A program made the translations under genes and the position numbers. Of a stretch of 64,000 nucleotides of DNA, positions 11,688 to 22,648 are shown piece by piece. This DNA comes from an uncultured Pelagibacteraceae bacterium (GTDB taxonomy: Bacteria; Pseudomonadota; Alphaproteobacteria; Pelagibacterales; Pelagibacteraceae), in contig CACGHX010000002.1 in assembly GCA_902573065.1 (NCBI GenBank), positions 1-64,000 on the forward strand, written 5' to 3'. Position 1 is the stretch's first letter. Every line of letters begins with the position of its first letter. Below the pieces are notes generated by a model. The model was not told the origin of the DNA. It worked only from the letters and a program-made list of their open reading frames with translations, and did not search any database.

Positions 11688-13091
11688 TTAAAAATGAATT
11701 GGTCTCTTTTCAACTGCTAAAGCAGCTTCTTTTATAGCTTCAGTATGTGTTGGATGTGCATGGCATGTTCTAGCAATATCTTCTGCACTTGCACCAAATT
11801 CCATTGCGATTGCCATTTCAGCAATCATGTCTCCACTATGTGGACCTATTATATGAACTCCTAAAACCTTGTCAGTTTTTGAGTCCGCTAATATTTTTAC
11901 GAATCCTTCCGTTTCATTATTAACTTTAGCTCTAGAGTTTGCCATAAAAGGAAATTTCCCAATTTTATAACTTATATTTAACTTTTTTAAATCTTCCTCA
12001 GTTTTTCCAACAGCAGCGACTTCTGGTGATGTATAAATTACTCCTGGAATTACATCATAATTTACATGCCCAGATTGACCTGCAAGAATTTCTGCTACGG
12101 CTATTCCCTCTTCTTCAGCTTTATGTGCTAACATTGGTCCTTTTATTACATCACCAATCGCAAATATATTTTTTACAGATGTCCTAAATTCTTTATCAAT
12201 ATCTATTCTACCTTGTTTATCTTTATTGATACCAATCTTTGACAGATTTAAGCCATCCGTATATGGCTTCCTACCCACAGAAACTAGGACTTTCTCACAT
12301 TCAATTATATTTTTTGCTTTGGTAGAGTTATCACTAAATTCAACGGTAACTTTATTATTTTCATCTTTTACTTTAGTAACTTTGTTATTTAATAAAAATT
12401 TTATACCTTGTTTTGTTAAAATCTTTTGAAACTCTTTTGAAACTTCTCTGTCCATTCCTGGTATAATATGATCTAAATATTCAATTACTGTAACTTCTGA
12501 GCCTAATCTAGACCATACTGAGCCCATCTCAAGACCGATATAACCTCCTCCAATAACAACTAGACTTTTTGGAACTTTTTCTAAAGATATAGCCCCTGTT
12601 GAAGAAATTATATTTTTTTCATTAATTTCAATTCCTGGAACAGAACTTGATGATGAACCAGTAGCTATAACAATATTTTTTGATTTATAAGAAGTTTTTT
12701 TTCCATTTTCGTATACGACTACATCATTTTTTGAAAACAAAACTCCCTTACCTTTGATGTATGTAACTTTATTTTTTTTTAATAAAAACTCCACGCCTTT
12801 TGTTAGAACTTGAACTGATTTGCTCTTGTTCATCATTATTTTTTTAAGATTTAATTTTACTTCTCCAACTTCTATACCGAGATTGTTGTAATCTCTTTGT
12901 GCTTTTTTATACATATCTGATAAATTAAGTAGACTTTTAGATGGAATGCACCCTACATTAAGACAAGTTCCTCCTAGTGTTCCTCTCGACTCTATACACC
13001 CTGTCTTTAAACCTAATTGAGCTGCGCGTATAGCACAAACATATCCTCCTGGTCCACCTCCAATTACTAATAAATCAAATTGTTCGCTCAT
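11688..13091 (-). CDS. lpdA: Dihydrolipoamide dehydrogenase (E3)
   Basis: FAD enzyme reoxidising the lipoyl arm of 2-oxoacid dehydrogenases. 467 residues, with FAD-binding GGGPGGYVCAIRAAQLG at the N-terminus, the redox disulfide in GGTCLNVGCIPSK (about 40-52), NAD-binding GGGYIGLEMGSVW, and the C-terminal dimer-interface HAHPTHTEA with the catalytic His. It lies six bases after sucB, so it is the E3 of the 2-oxoglutarate dehydrogenase complex. Confidence 0.96.
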   Translation of the reverse strand: MSEQFDLLVIGGGPGGYVCAIRAAQLGLKTGCIESRGTLGGTCLNVGCIPSKSLLNLSDMYKKAQRDYNNLGIEVGEVKLNLKKIMMNKSKSVQVLTKGVEFLLKKNKVTYIKGKGVLFSKNDVVVYENGKKTSYKSKNIVIATGSSSSSVPGIEINEKNIISSTGAISLEKVPKSLVVIGGGYIGLEMGSVWSRLGSEVTVIEYLDHIIPGMDREVSKEFQKILTKQGIKFLLNNKVTKVKDENNKVTVEFSDNSTKAKNIIECEKVLVSVGRKPYTDGLNLSKIGINKDKQGRIDIDKEFRTSVKNIFAIGDVIKGPMLAHKAEEEGIAVAEILAGQSGHVNYDVIPGVIYTSPEVAAVGKTEEDLKKLNISYKIGKFPFMANSRAKVNNETEGFVKILADSKTDKVLGVHIIGPHSGDMIAEMAIAMEFGASAEDIARTCHAHPTHTEAIKEAALAVEKRPIHF

Positions 13092-13097
13092 ATCTAT

Positions 13098-14387
13098 TTA
13101 TACATTTAAGAAAAGCCTTTGTGGCTCTTCTAAAGAATCTTTTATGTTTTTTAAAAATGAAACTGCTTCTTTTCCATCTACAATTCTATGATCATAGGAT
13201 AAAGCAAGATACATCATCGGTCTAATTATGATCTGACCATCTCTAACAACTGCTCTTTCAATTATGTTATGCATACCCAAAACTCCAGACTGTGGAGGAT
13301 TTAATATTGGAGTTGAAAGCATAGAGCCATAAATTCCACCATTAGTAATAGTAAATGTTCCTCCTTGAAGGTCTTCAATGCTTATTTTTCCGTCTCTTGC
13401 TTTTTCACCCAAAGATAAAATATTTTTTTCAATTTCTGCAAAGGACATCTCGTCTGGACTTCTAAGTACTGGAACTACAAGTCCTTTGTCAGTTCCAACA
13501 GCAAAACTAATATTGTAATAATTTTTATAAACTATTGAGTCTCCTTGAATTTCTGCGTTAATAGCTGGGTAATTTTTCAGTGCTGCTACACAAGCTTTTA
13601 CAAAAAAAGACATAAAGCCAAGTTTAGTTGAGTATTTTTTAATAAACTCATTTTTATAATCATTTTTCATTTGTATTACTTTTGACATATCCACTTCATT
13701 AAAAGTAGTAAGCATTGCAGCATTATTTTGTGCTTCTTTTAACCTTTTGGCTATTGTCATTCTTAATCTAGTCATTTTAATTTTTTCTTCAGGTCCATGT
13801 GTTATTTTTCGTTTGTTAGGAGTTGGTTTAGATCCCATTAAATTTAACAAATCTTCTTTAAGAATAACTCCATTTTTTCCTGACCCTGCGATTTTGCTTA
13901 GATCGATCTTCTTTTCACTTGCAATTTTTCTTGCGGATGGAGAGAGAGTTTGTTCTTCAACTTGCGTATCACTTGTAATCTCTTTTGATAAAATAAGTGG
14001 TGGTTCTATTGGAGTTTCATTTAAAATAAGTTTTTGTTCCACTTTTTTATGTTTTTTTTCAACTGGCTTATCAAAAATTTTAGGAACAACTTCTTCTTTT
14101 TTTGGTGGAGGTGTGTATTTTTTTTCTTCTTTCTCAATCCTTTGAATTTTCTTTGCTCCTATACTTCCGAGTAAAGCACCTACTTCTACTGTATCCCCCT
14201 CTTTAACTGAAATATTTTCTAAAATACCGTCTGATGGTGAGGGAACTTCAACATTTACTTTGTCTGTCTCAAGCTCAACAACAGGCTCATCCGAGTCAAC
14301 TTTTTCTCCAACGGTTTTAAGCCATTTTGAAACTGTTGCTTCTGTTACTGACTCACCTAAAGCTGGTACAACTATTTTTTCTGACAT
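13098..14387 (-). CDS. sucB: 2-Oxoglutarate dehydrogenase E2, dihydrolipoyl succinyltransferase
   Basis: Moves the succinyl group from E1 to CoA. 429 residues with one lipoyl domain (1-75, lipoylated Lys in [11 protein letters not shown]), a charged proline/lysine linker (about 85-145), a peripheral-subunit-binding domain ([25 protein letters not shown]) and the catalytic acyltransferase domain ending in YDHRIVDG (His and Asp catalytic). The E(T)DKV lipoyl motif and proximity to sucA identify it as succinyl rather than acetyl transferase. Confidence 0.96.
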   Translation of the reverse strand: MSEKIVVPALGESVTEATVSKWLKTVGEKVDSDEPVVELETDKVNVEVPSPSDGILENISVKEGDTVEVGALLGSIGAKKIQRIEKEEKKYTPPPKKEEVVPKIFDKPVEKKHKKVEQKLILNETPIEPPLILSKEITSDTQVEEQTLSPSARKIASEKKIDLSKIAGSGKNGVILKEDLLNLMGSKPTPNKRKITHGPEEKIKMTRLRMTIAKRLKEAQNNAAMLTTFNEVDMSKVIQMKNDYKNEFIKKYSTKLGFMSFFVKACVAALKNYPAINAEIQGDSIVYKNYYNISFAVGTDKGLVVPVLRSPDEMSFAEIEKNILSLGEKARDGKISIEDLQGGTFTITNGGIYGSMLSTPILNPPQSGVLGMHNIIERAVVRDGQIIIRPMMYLALSYDHRIVDGKEAVSFLKNIKDSLEEPQRLFLNV

Positions 14388-14391
14388 TTAA

Positions 14392-17295
14392 TTAATTTAA
14401 CCTACCTACAACCTTTTCTAATATTTCTTTTTGTTCTGCAAGGTGTTTGTTTAAATTTCCAGTTGCTGGTGATGCCGCAGCATTTCTTCCAATATATTTT
14501 ACTTTTTCACCTTTAATTTTAATGATTTCTAGTGTTCTATCTATATAATATTTAACAGTGTTCCATGCCCCCATATTCATTGGCTCTTCTTGACACCAAA
14601 TAAATTCTGCTTTTTTATACTTTTGTAGCTGTCTTCCCAAGTGTTTTACAGGAAAAGGATAAAGTTGCTCAATTCTTATGAAGACTATTTCATCATTTTT
14701 ATTTTTTTCTCTAGCTTCTAACAGATCAAAATATATTTTACCTGAACACATAATAACCTTTTTTATATTATTATTTTTTTTGAGTTTTATAAGTTTGCTT
14801 TGATTTAAGTAAGCATGATCTTCCAAAATTCTGTGAAATCTTGTTTTTGTTGTAAAGTCTTCAAGATAAGAAATGCATCTTTTATTTCTCAATAAAGATT
14901 TAGGAGTCATAACTATCAAAGGTTTTCTAAAATCTCTTCTCATTTGTCTTCTAAGGACATGAAAATAATTAGCTGGAGTTGTACAATTGACAACCTGTAA
15001 ATTTTCTTGTGCACATAATTGTAAGAATCTCTCTAATCTTGCTGATGAATGTTCTGGTCCCTGACCCTCATAACCATGAGGAAGAAGCATCACTAGACCA
15101 CTTGCTCGTGACCACTTAGACTCACCAGAAGAGATAAATTGATCTATAACAACTTGCGCACCATTTGAGAAATCTCCAAATTGTGCTTCCCAAAGAACTA
15201 GGGTCTCAGGCTCGGAAAGAGAATATCCAAACTCAAAACCTAGAACACCAAGCTCTGATAATAAACTATCAATGACTTCAAAGCTTTTTTGTTTCTTAGA
15301 TATGTTGTGCAGAGGCACAAATCTATCGTGACTATCTTGATCTCTTAATACTGCGTGTCTTTGGCTAAAAGTCCCTCGTCCTGAGTCCTGTCCAGAAAGT
15401 CTTACTGAAAAACCCTCGTTTAATAAGGTACCAAATGCTAAAAGCTCAGCTGTTGACCAATCTATGGGTTTGTTATCTGTAAACATTTTTCTTTTGTTTT
15501 CTAAAATTTTTAGAAGTGTTTTATGAATATTAAAATTATTCGGCACTTCAGTAATTTTTTTACCTACATTAATTAATTCCTTTTTTTCAACACCAGTTTT
15601 TCCTCTTTTGTCTTTTCCTATTTCAGGCTTAAATCTCGACCAAACTCCATCAAACCATGTCATTTTCTGTTTAAAGCTTTTCGCATTTTTAAATTCGGTA
15701 TTCAAAAAATCTTTTAGTTTATTTTTTCTTTCATCAAAATCTTGTTGTGAAATTAAGCCTTGGCTAATTAGTTTTTTTCCATAGATTTCTAAAGTTGTAG
15801 GATGACTTCGAATTTTTTTGTACATAAGAGGTTGTGTGAATGATGGTTCATCACCTTCGTTATGTCCAAAACGTCTATAACAAACCATATCAATGACAAC
15901 ATCGCTTTTAAATTTTTGTCTAAATTCTGTAGCAATCTTTGCACAATGAACTACTGCTTCTGGATCATCACCGTTAACATGAAGTATTGGAGCTTCCACC
16001 ATTTTTGCAAGATCTGATGGATACGGTGAAGATCTAGCAAATCTTGGTGCTGTAGTAAAACCAATTTGATTATTTACAATTATATGTATAGTGCCACCTG
16101 TGTTGTGACCAGGTAACCCAGACATAGCAAAACACTCTGCTACAACACCTTGTCCAGCAAATGCAGCATCCCCGTGTATAAGAACAGGAATAACTTTTTT
16201 TCTTTCTTTGTCTTTATGAAAAAATTGTTTAGCTCTCACTTGACCTAGAACAATTGGATTTACAGCTTCTAAATGAGAAGGATTGTCGGTAAGACTGATA
16301 TGAACTAAATTTCCATCAAATTCTCTATTTGCTGATGCGCCTAAATGATATTTAACGTCGCCTTCAAAATCTTTTTTAGTGTCAATTTTTTCTCCAAAAA
16401 ATTCCTTAAAGATTAATTTAAATGGTTTTTGCATCATGTTTGCAAGCACATTTAATCTTCCTCTATGTGGCATTCCAATTTTTACTTCTTTTACACCTAA
16501 ATGACCGCCTCTTTTTATAATTTGCTCTAACGCTGGTATAAGTGACTCTGCTCCGTCAAGACCAAATCTTTTTGTGCCTACAAATTTTACATGTAAAAAT
16601 TTTTCAAATCCCTCTGCTTCTACAAGTTTATTTAGAATTGCCTTCTTACCATTTTCTGTAAATTTAATTCCTTTTTCTTTTCCTTCTATCCTTTCTCTTA
16701 TCCAAGATCTTTCAATTGGATCTGACATATGCATAAACTCATAACCAATATTTCCACAGTAGATATTTTTTGCTTCATGAATGAGTTTATTTATATCTGC
16801 AAATTCTAATCCTAAAATACCATCAAGAAAAATTTTTTTATTTTTATATTTATTATTAAATCCATAGGTTTCTGCATTTAGTTCAGGATGTTCTAGGCGT
16901 TTTTGGAGTCCTAAAGGATCTAGATTTGCAAGTAAGTGTCCTCTTATTCTATATGCTCGTATCAATGTGCTTGCTCTTATTGAGTCTTTTGAGTTTTGTT
17001 TAATGTTCGAGGCATCAATATTTATATCTTTAAATTCTTTATCATTATTTTCAAGTTCTTCACCATTTTTATATAAATTTATTTTACTTTTTTTTCTTGA
17101 CCAGCTTGGTCCATTTGCTGTGTTAATAATCTCTTCTTTTTTATCTTTAAGACCATCAAAAAATTCTTTCCATTCTTTTGAAATACTTTTGGGATTTTGA
17201 ACATATTGAGAATATAGCTCTTCGATAAATTCAGAACTATTTCCACCTAAAAATGAAGTTTTTTCAAATATGTTATTGTTTTTAACCGTAGACAT
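14392..17295 (-). CDS. sucA: 2-Oxoglutarate dehydrogenase E1
   Basis: Thiamine-diphosphate-dependent decarboxylase of the TCA cycle. 967 residues, close to the usual length. The N-terminal region has FLGGNSSEFIEELYSQY and a charged linker (about 40-95). The TPP domain has MPHRGRLNVLANMMQKP and GDAAFAGQGVV followed by the NNQIGFTT strand. The transketolase-like C-terminal half includes the GQDSGRGTFSQRHAVL region and LPHGYEGQGPEHSSARLERFLQ. It is followed four bases later by sucB. Confidence 0.97.
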   Translation of the reverse strand: MSTVKNNNIFEKTSFLGGNSSEFIEELYSQYVQNPKSISKEWKEFFDGLKDKKEEIINTANGPSWSRKKSKINLYKNGEELENNDKEFKDINIDASNIKQNSKDSIRASTLIRAYRIRGHLLANLDPLGLQKRLEHPELNAETYGFNNKYKNKKIFLDGILGLEFADINKLIHEAKNIYCGNIGYEFMHMSDPIERSWIRERIEGKEKGIKFTENGKKAILNKLVEAEGFEKFLHVKFVGTKRFGLDGAESLIPALEQIIKRGGHLGVKEVKIGMPHRGRLNVLANMMQKPFKLIFKEFFGEKIDTKKDFEGDVKYHLGASANREFDGNLVHISLTDNPSHLEAVNPIVLGQVRAKQFFHKDKERKKVIPVLIHGDAAFAGQGVVAECFAMSGLPGHNTGGTIHIIVNNQIGFTTAPRFARSSPYPSDLAKMVEAPILHVNGDDPEAVVHCAKIATEFRQKFKSDVVIDMVCYRRFGHNEGDEPSFTQPLMYKKIRSHPTTLEIYGKKLISQGLISQQDFDERKNKLKDFLNTEFKNAKSFKQKMTWFDGVWSRFKPEIGKDKRGKTGVEKKELINVGKKITEVPNNFNIHKTLLKILENKRKMFTDNKPIDWSTAELLAFGTLLNEGFSVRLSGQDSGRGTFSQRHAVLRDQDSHDRFVPLHNISKKQKSFEVIDSLLSELGVLGFEFGYSLSEPETLVLWEAQFGDFSNGAQVVIDQFISSGESKWSRASGLVMLLPHGYEGQGPEHSSARLERFLQLCAQENLQVVNCTTPANYFHVLRRQMRRDFRKPLIVMTPKSLLRNKRCISYLEDFTTKTRFHRILEDHAYLNQSKLIKLKKNNNIKKVIMCSGKIYFDLLEAREKNKNDEIVFIRIEQLYPFPVKHLGRQLQKYKKAEFIWCQEEPMNMGAWNTVKYYIDRTLEIIKIKGEKVKYIGRNAAASPATGNLNKHLAEQKEILEKVVGRLN

Positions 17296-17332
17296 TATTT
17301 CTTAAGGTTATATTAACATAAAAAACTTAAAA

Positions 17333-18208
17333 TTAACTATTTAGTTTTTTATATAATGTTTTTCCTATATCTGCTGGTGATTCTGAAATAGTTATCCCTG
17401 CAGATTTCATTAATTCAATTTTATTTTCTGCCCCACCTTGTCCTCCAGAAATTATTGCACCAGCGTGGCCCATACGCCTACCTGGAGGTGCCGTAAGCCC
17501 TGCAATAAAACCCACGATTGGCTTTTTATTTTTCGATTTTTTAATAAATTCTGATGCTTCTTCCTCAGCTGATCCACCAATTTCACCAATCATAATAATT
17601 GACTCTGTTTCTGGATCCTTAAAAAATAAATCAAGACAATCTATAAAGTTTGTTCCATTAATAGGGTCACCCCCAATTCCAATACAAGTAGACTGTCCCA
17701 AACCATTTTCAGTAGTTTGAGCAACAGCCTCATATGTTAAAGTTCCTGACCTTGATACAATTCCAACATTCCCCTTTTTATGAATTTCGCCAGGCATAAT
17801 TCCAATCTTACATTCTTCAGGAGTTATTATTCCTGGACAGTTAGGACCAATTAATCTACTTTTACTTTTTTTAAGATGATTTTTAACATTTATCATATCT
17901 AGAACTGGTACACCTTCAGTAATACAAACTATTAGTTCCATTTCTGCATCTATCGCTTCGATAATTGCAGCTGCTGTAAATTTAGCTGGAACATATATCA
18001 TTGTGGCTGTTGCCCCAGTTGTTTTTTTGGCATCTTTTACAGTATCAAAAACTGGCAAACTCAAATGCTTCTGACCTCCTTTTTTCGGAGTTACACCACC
18101 GACTAATTGTGTTCCATATTTTATTGCTTGTTCAGAATGAAATGTTCCATGTTTACCTGTAAATCCCTGACAAATTACTTTCGTGCTTTTACTAACCAAA
18201 ATAGACAT
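17333..18208 (-). CDS. sucD: Succinyl-CoA synthetase subunit alpha
   Basis: Carries the phosphohistidine of succinyl-CoA synthetase, which makes ATP or GTP from succinyl-CoA. 291 residues, with CoA-binding [15 protein letters not shown] at the start, [10 protein letters not shown] near 125, [10 protein letters not shown], and the phosphorylated His in RRMGHAGAI (about 245). It starts directly after the sucC stop, and sucA follows after 37 bases. Confidence 0.97.
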   Translation of the reverse strand: MSILVSKSTKVICQGFTGKHGTFHSEQAIKYGTQLVGGVTPKKGGQKHLSLPVFDTVKDAKKTTGATATMIYVPAKFTAAAIIEAIDAEMELIVCITEGVPVLDMINVKNHLKKSKSRLIGPNCPGIITPEECKIGIMPGEIHKKGNVGIVSRSGTLTYEAVAQTTENGLGQSTCIGIGGDPINGTNFIDCLDLFFKDPETESIIMIGEIGGSAEEEASEFIKKSKNKKPIVGFIAGLTAPPGRRMGHAGAIISGGQGGAENKIELMKSAGITISESPADIGKTLYKKLNS

Positions 18209-19366
18209 TTATTTAATAGCCTCTACAATTTTTTTTGCAGCATCATTTAGATTATCAGCTGACAAGATTTTTAAATTTGACTCATCAAGAATTTTTTTAC
18301 CTTTTTTAAAATTAGTACCAGCTAATCGTACCACTAGAGGAACATTTAATTTTACATCTTTCGCTGCATCTACAACTCCTTGCGCGAGTACATCACACTG
18401 CATAATACCACCAAATATATTAATTAATACACCCTTAACGTTTTTATCAGATAGTAAAATTTTAAAAGCAGCAGTAACTTTTTCTTTACTTGCCCCACCA
18501 CCAACATCTAAAAAATTTGCGGGCTCTTCCCCATAAAGTTTTATTATATCCATGGTTGCCATTGCTAAGCCTGCGCCGTTGACCATACACCCAATAGATC
18601 CATCTAATTTAATATAAGCTAAATCATGCTTACTAGCTTCAATTTCAGATGAATTTTCCTCATTCAAATCTCTAAGTTCTAATATCTCTGGATGCTTAAA
18701 AATCGCATTATCATCAAAATTCATTTTTGCATCTAAGCATAGTATTTCGTTATTTTTAGTTATTACTAATGGATTGATTTCAATTAAAGATGCATCTTTT
18801 TTAATTAATGCGCTATACATTGCTTTCACTAATTTTATTGCGCTGTCAATTTGGTTTTTATCTAATTGATAAATTTGTAATATATTTTTAATTTCTTCAG
18901 GGCTTAAATTCTGTTTTAAATCTACTTTTGTTGTAATAATTTTTTCAGGAGTTTTTTTGGCAACTGCTTCTATATCAACACCACCCTCAGTACTACTTAT
19001 GAAAGCAATCTTAGAACTTTGTCTATCTACAAGACATGATAAGTATAATTCTTTTTTTATATCGTAAGCTTTTTGAATGTATATTCTCTTTACTACTCGT
19101 CCATCAGGGCCTGTTTGTGGTGTTACTAAAACTTTTCCAAATAACTTTTTTGCTTCATCAACTATATCTTTTTTTTTTACTAATTTTACCCCTCCAGCTT
19201 TTCCTCTTCCGCCTGCATGTATTTGGGCTTTTAAAACAAATTGGTCAGTATTTAGATCTTTAATCTTATCAATAATACCTTCAGAATTAAATATGATTAC
19301 CCCCTCAGTTGTGGGAGCCCCAAAATCTTTTAAAATATCTTTTGCTTGATGTTCATGAATATTCAT
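18209..19366 (-). CDS. sucC: Succinyl-CoA synthetase subunit beta
   Basis: ATP-grasp subunit that binds nucleotide and succinate. I start it at the ATG giving MNIHEHQAKDILKDFG, the family's usual N-terminus; a GTG five codons upstream also keeps frame but adds nonconserved residues. 385 residues. It shows QIHAGGRGKAGGVKL, EINPLVIT with metal ligands, GCMVNGAGLAMATMD and NIFGGIMQCD. The gap from the mdh stop is 23 bases. Confidence 0.95.
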   Translation of the reverse strand: MNIHEHQAKDILKDFGAPTTEGVIIFNSEGIIDKIKDLNTDQFVLKAQIHAGGRGKAGGVKLVKKKDIVDEAKKLFGKVLVTPQTGPDGRVVKRIYIQKAYDIKKELYLSCLVDRQSSKIAFISSTEGGVDIEAVAKKTPEKIITTKVDLKQNLSPEEIKNILQIYQLDKNQIDSAIKLVKAMYSALIKKDASLIEINPLVITKNNEILCLDAKMNFDDNAIFKHPEILELRDLNEENSSEIEASKHDLAYIKLDGSIGCMVNGAGLAMATMDIIKLYGEEPANFLDVGGGASKEKVTAAFKILLSDKNVKGVLINIFGGIMQCDVLAQGVVDAAKDVKLNVPLVVRLAGTNFKKGKKILDESNLKILSADNLNDAAKKIVEAIK

Positions 19367-19389
19367 ACGATTATTTACCACTCATATTT

Positions 19390-20349
19390 TTAAGACAAAC
19401 TTGGGTCAATTTTTATAGCTGACTCGCATAATTCTTTAACAGCCTTTATTGAAGTATCAAAATTTGACTTTTCAGTACTTTCGAGTTCCATCTCCACAAT
19501 TTTTTCTACACCATTTTTACCAATAACGACTGGAACCCCAGCGTAAATATTTTTATAACCATACTCACCATTTAAAAAAGCTGCGCATGGTAATGTTTTT
19601 TTTAAATCTTTTAAATAAGACTCAGCCATTTCAACACCTGACGCAGCTGGTGCATAAAAAGCAGAACCTTTTTCTAATAGTTTCACGATTTCAGCTCCAC
19701 CTTTTCTAGTTCTATTTATAATTCCATCTAGTTTATCTTTTGAAATTTTTTTCTCATTTACTAAATCTATTAATGTTTTATTTTTAATTTTAGTCTTTTT
19801 AGGCATGGGAACCATTGTATCTCCGTGACCACCGAGAACTAAAGACTCTATATTTTTAATAGGTTCATTTAATTCCTTAGATAAAAAATATTTAAATCTT
19901 GAGGAATCTAAAATTCCTGCCATTCCAACAACTTTATTAGGGGGTAGACCAGAATATTTCTGCAAAGCCATTACAATTACATCCAGAGGGTTTGTTATAC
20001 AAATAACAAAAGCTTTGGGGGATGTATTCCTTATTCCATCTGATACCTGTTTAATTATCTTAAGATTAGTCCCAAGCAAGTCATCTCTAGACATTCCAGG
20101 TTTTCTTGGGACACCAGCTGTAATTATAATTACATCGGAGTTTTTTGTTTCTTCATAATCATTAGTGCCTGATATATTTACATTAAAACCAGTTACACCT
20201 GAAGACTGTGCTATGTCTAAGGCTTTGCCTTTTGCTAATCCTTCAGCAACATCAAAAAGGACAACATCGCCAAGTTCTTTTATTGCAATTAAGTGTGCTA
20301 ATGTTCCGCCAATTTGACCAGCTCCAATTAATGATATCTTTTTTGTCAT
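19390..20349 (-). CDS. mdh: Malate dehydrogenase (NAD), LDH-like
   Basis: Oxidises malate to oxaloacetate. 319 residues of the lactate-dehydrogenase-like MDH group found in alphaproteobacteria. It has [14 protein letters not shown] nucleotide fold, substrate arginines in [19 protein letters not shown], and the catalytic His in [10 protein letters not shown] (about 176). The Arg in RKPGMSR supports malate over lactate specificity. It sits three bases after mmsA and upstream of sucCD. Confidence 0.96.
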   Translation of the reverse strand: MTKKISLIGAGQIGGTLAHLIAIKELGDVVLFDVAEGLAKGKALDIAQSSGVTGFNVNISGTNDYEETKNSDVIIITAGVPRKPGMSRDDLLGTNLKIIKQVSDGIRNTSPKAFVICITNPLDVIVMALQKYSGLPPNKVVGMAGILDSSRFKYFLSKELNEPIKNIESLVLGGHGDTMVPMPKKTKIKNKTLIDLVNEKKISKDKLDGIINRTRKGGAEIVKLLEKGSAFYAPAASGVEMAESYLKDLKKTLPCAAFLNGEYGYKNIYAGVPVVIGKNGVEKIVEMELESTEKSNFDTSIKAVKELCESAIKIDPSLS

Positions 20350-20351
20350 TT

Positions 20352-21845
20352 TTATTTCATTGTAGGCATCACAAATTCTGGATCTGATTTAATTCCTGAT
20401 GGCCATCTAGATGTAATTGTTTTTAATTTTGTGTAGAACCTAACACCCTCAGGTCCATGAATACTTTGATCTCCAAATAAGGATCTTTTCCATCCTCCAA
20501 AACTATGGAAAGCCATTGGAACTGGTATTGGTATGTTTATACCGACCATTCCGATTTTTACATTGCTAGCGAATGATCTCCCTGTGTCTCCATCTCTGGT
20601 GAATATACTTGTGCCATTCCCGAATTCATGATCATTAACTAAAGATAATGCTTCACTGTAATCTTTTGCTCTTACAACTGAAAGAACAGGTCCAAAAATT
20701 TCCTCTTTGTAAATCTTCATATCTTTTTTAACATTATCAAATAAACATCCCCCCATATAAAAACCATTTTCATAACCTTGAAGTTTTAGATTTCTTCCAT
20801 CTACCACAAGCTTGGCTCCCTCTTTAACCCCAATATCAACATATCCTTTAACTTTTTCTAAATGCTCCTTAGTAACCAATGGTCCCATTTGAGATTTCTT
20901 ATCTAATCCTGGACCAATTTTAAGTGACTCAACTTTTTTAGAAAGACTGTTTACTAAGGGGTCGGCAATCTTTCCTACCGCTACAGCAACTGATTGTGCC
21001 ATACATCTTTCACCAGCAGATCCATAGGCTGCACCCATCAAACCATTTACTGCTTGCTCTAAATCACAATCTGGCATTACTACACAATGATTTTTTGCAC
21101 CTCCTAATGCTTGAACTCTCTTCTCATTTTTTGCACAGTTTTCGTAAATATATTTAGCAATAGGTGTTGAACCAACGAAACTAACTGCAGAAATATCTTT
21201 GTTATTAATAATTGCATCTACAGCCTCTTTATCTCCATTAACAACATTAAAAACACCTGGAGGAAGACCAGCTTCTAAAAATAATTCTGCTAATTTCATT
21301 GAACAAGATGGATCTTTTTCTGATGGTTTCAGTACAAAAGTATTCCCACAAGCTATTGCAATAGGAAACATCCACATGGGTACCATAGCTGGAAAATTAA
21401 AAGGTGTAATTCCAGCACAAACTCCGAGAGGTTGTCTCATAGACCAACTGTCAACATTTGTACCAACATTTTCTGTAAATTCACCTTTAAGTAATTGCGG
21501 GATACCACATGCAAACTCTACTACTTCTAAACCTCTCGTTAAAGATCCCTTGGCATCCTCATAAACCTTACCATGCTCAGAAACAATGATTTTTGTAAGT
21601 TCATCGTAATTTTTTTCGATCAATTCTTTAAATTTGAAAAGAACCCTTGCTCGAAATAGCGGAGTTTTTTGAGACCAACTAGGAAAGGCCTTTTTTGCTG
21701 CTTCGACAGCTTTATTTAAATCAGTAGTGTTTGCTAAATTTACGTTAGAACTTACCTCTCCAGTAGCCGGGTTAAATACTTTTCCTGTTCTTTTAGATGA
21801 ACCTTTTACAGTTTTACCATTAATAAAATGCTCAATTGAATTCAT
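20352..21845 (-). CDS. mmsA: CoA-acylating methylmalonate-semialdehyde dehydrogenase
   Basis: Converts methylmalonate semialdehyde to propionyl-CoA, or malonate semialdehyde to acetyl-CoA, with NAD and CoA; used in valine, thymine, beta-alanine or inositol breakdown. 497 residues of the aldehyde dehydrogenase superfamily, opening with [34 protein letters not shown], catalytic Cys in [11 protein letters not shown] (about 284) and the terminal SRWPSG typical of MmsA. No other gene of these pathways is nearby; it is inserted in the TCA gene run between sdhB and mdh. Confidence 0.93.
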   Translation of the reverse strand: MNSIEHFINGKTVKGSSKRTGKVFNPATGEVSSNVNLANTTDLNKAVEAAKKAFPSWSQKTPLFRARVLFKFKELIEKNYDELTKIIVSEHGKVYEDAKGSLTRGLEVVEFACGIPQLLKGEFTENVGTNVDSWSMRQPLGVCAGITPFNFPAMVPMWMFPIAIACGNTFVLKPSEKDPSCSMKLAELFLEAGLPPGVFNVVNGDKEAVDAIINNKDISAVSFVGSTPIAKYIYENCAKNEKRVQALGGAKNHCVVMPDCDLEQAVNGLMGAAYGSAGERCMAQSVAVAVGKIADPLVNSLSKKVESLKIGPGLDKKSQMGPLVTKEHLEKVKGYVDIGVKEGAKLVVDGRNLKLQGYENGFYMGGCLFDNVKKDMKIYKEEIFGPVLSVVRAKDYSEALSLVNDHEFGNGTSIFTRDGDTGRSFASNVKIGMVGINIPIPVPMAFHSFGGWKRSLFGDQSIHGPEGVRFYTKLKTITSRWPSGIKSDPEFVMPTMK

Positions 21846-21871
21846 TTTGTTTTTAATGATTAATTAAGCTT

Positions 21872-22648
21872 TTAGCTCGATGCAAGCATTTTTTTGATAG
21901 ATCCAATTGCTTTTGCAGGATTTAAACCTTTTGGGCAAGAATTTGTGCAATTCATTATAGTATGACATCTATATAACTTGAGCTCATCTGCAACTTTTTT
22001 TAATCGTTCTTTTCGTTCCTCATCTCTACTATCTGTTATCCAGCGATATGCTTGTAATAATACTGCTGGTCCAAGGTATTTATCGCCATTCCACCAATAA
22101 CTTGGGCAAGATGTTGAGCAACACGCGCAAAGTATACACTCGTAGTACCCATCAAGTTTTGCTCTATCTTCTTGTGATTGTTTAATTTCTGTAGATGTCT
22201 TTTCTCCTACCTTAGCCTTAAGCCAAGGTTCTACAGACTCATATTGTTTATAAAGTGTAGTTAAATCACCAACTAAATCTTTAATCACTTTTAAATGAGG
22301 TAATGGATAAATATTTAATTCACCCTTAATATCCGAATGAGATTTAATACATGACAATGTATTTACTCCATCAACATTCATTGCGCATGAACCACAAACG
22401 CCGTGTGCACAAGATCTTCTAAAAGTTAAAGTTGGATCAATTTCATTTTTAATTTTAAAAAGAACATCTAATACTTTAGGACCACACTCATTTAAATCTA
22501 CTTCAAATGTGTCTATTCTTGGATTTTCGTTGCTAGATGGATTCCATCTATAAACGTTTACTTTTTTCAAATTATTCGATCCGTTTTTGTCTCTGTAGTA
22601 TTTGCCTTTCAAAATTTTAGAGTTTTGCGGAAGGCTAAATTGGACCAT
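21872..22648 (-). CDS. sdhB: Succinate dehydrogenase iron-sulfur subunit
   Basis: Passes electrons from SdhA flavin to quinone through three Fe-S clusters. 258 residues. 2Fe-2S ligands are in [15 protein letters not shown], 4Fe-4S ligands in [11 protein letters not shown], and 3Fe-4S/4Fe-4S ligands in [17 protein letters not shown]; all expected cysteines are there. It overlaps the sdhA stop by one base and is the last sdh gene. Confidence 0.97.
   Translation of the reverse strand: MVQFSLPQNSKILKGKYYRDKNGSNNLKKVNVYRWNPSSNENPRIDTFEVDLNECGPKVLDVLFKIKNEIDPTLTFRRSCAHGVCGSCAMNVDGVNTLSCIKSHSDIKGELNIYPLPHLKVIKDLVGDLTTLYKQYESVEPWLKAKVGEKTSTEIKQSQEDRAKLDGYYECILCACCSTSCPSYWWNGDKYLGPAVLLQAYRWITDSRDEERKERLKKVADELKLYRCHTIMNCTNSCPKGLNPAKAIGSIKKMLASS

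Noticed and set aside
19367..19381. GTG start for sucC five codons upstream
   Set aside because: The internal ATG gives MNIHEHQAK, the conserved N-terminus.
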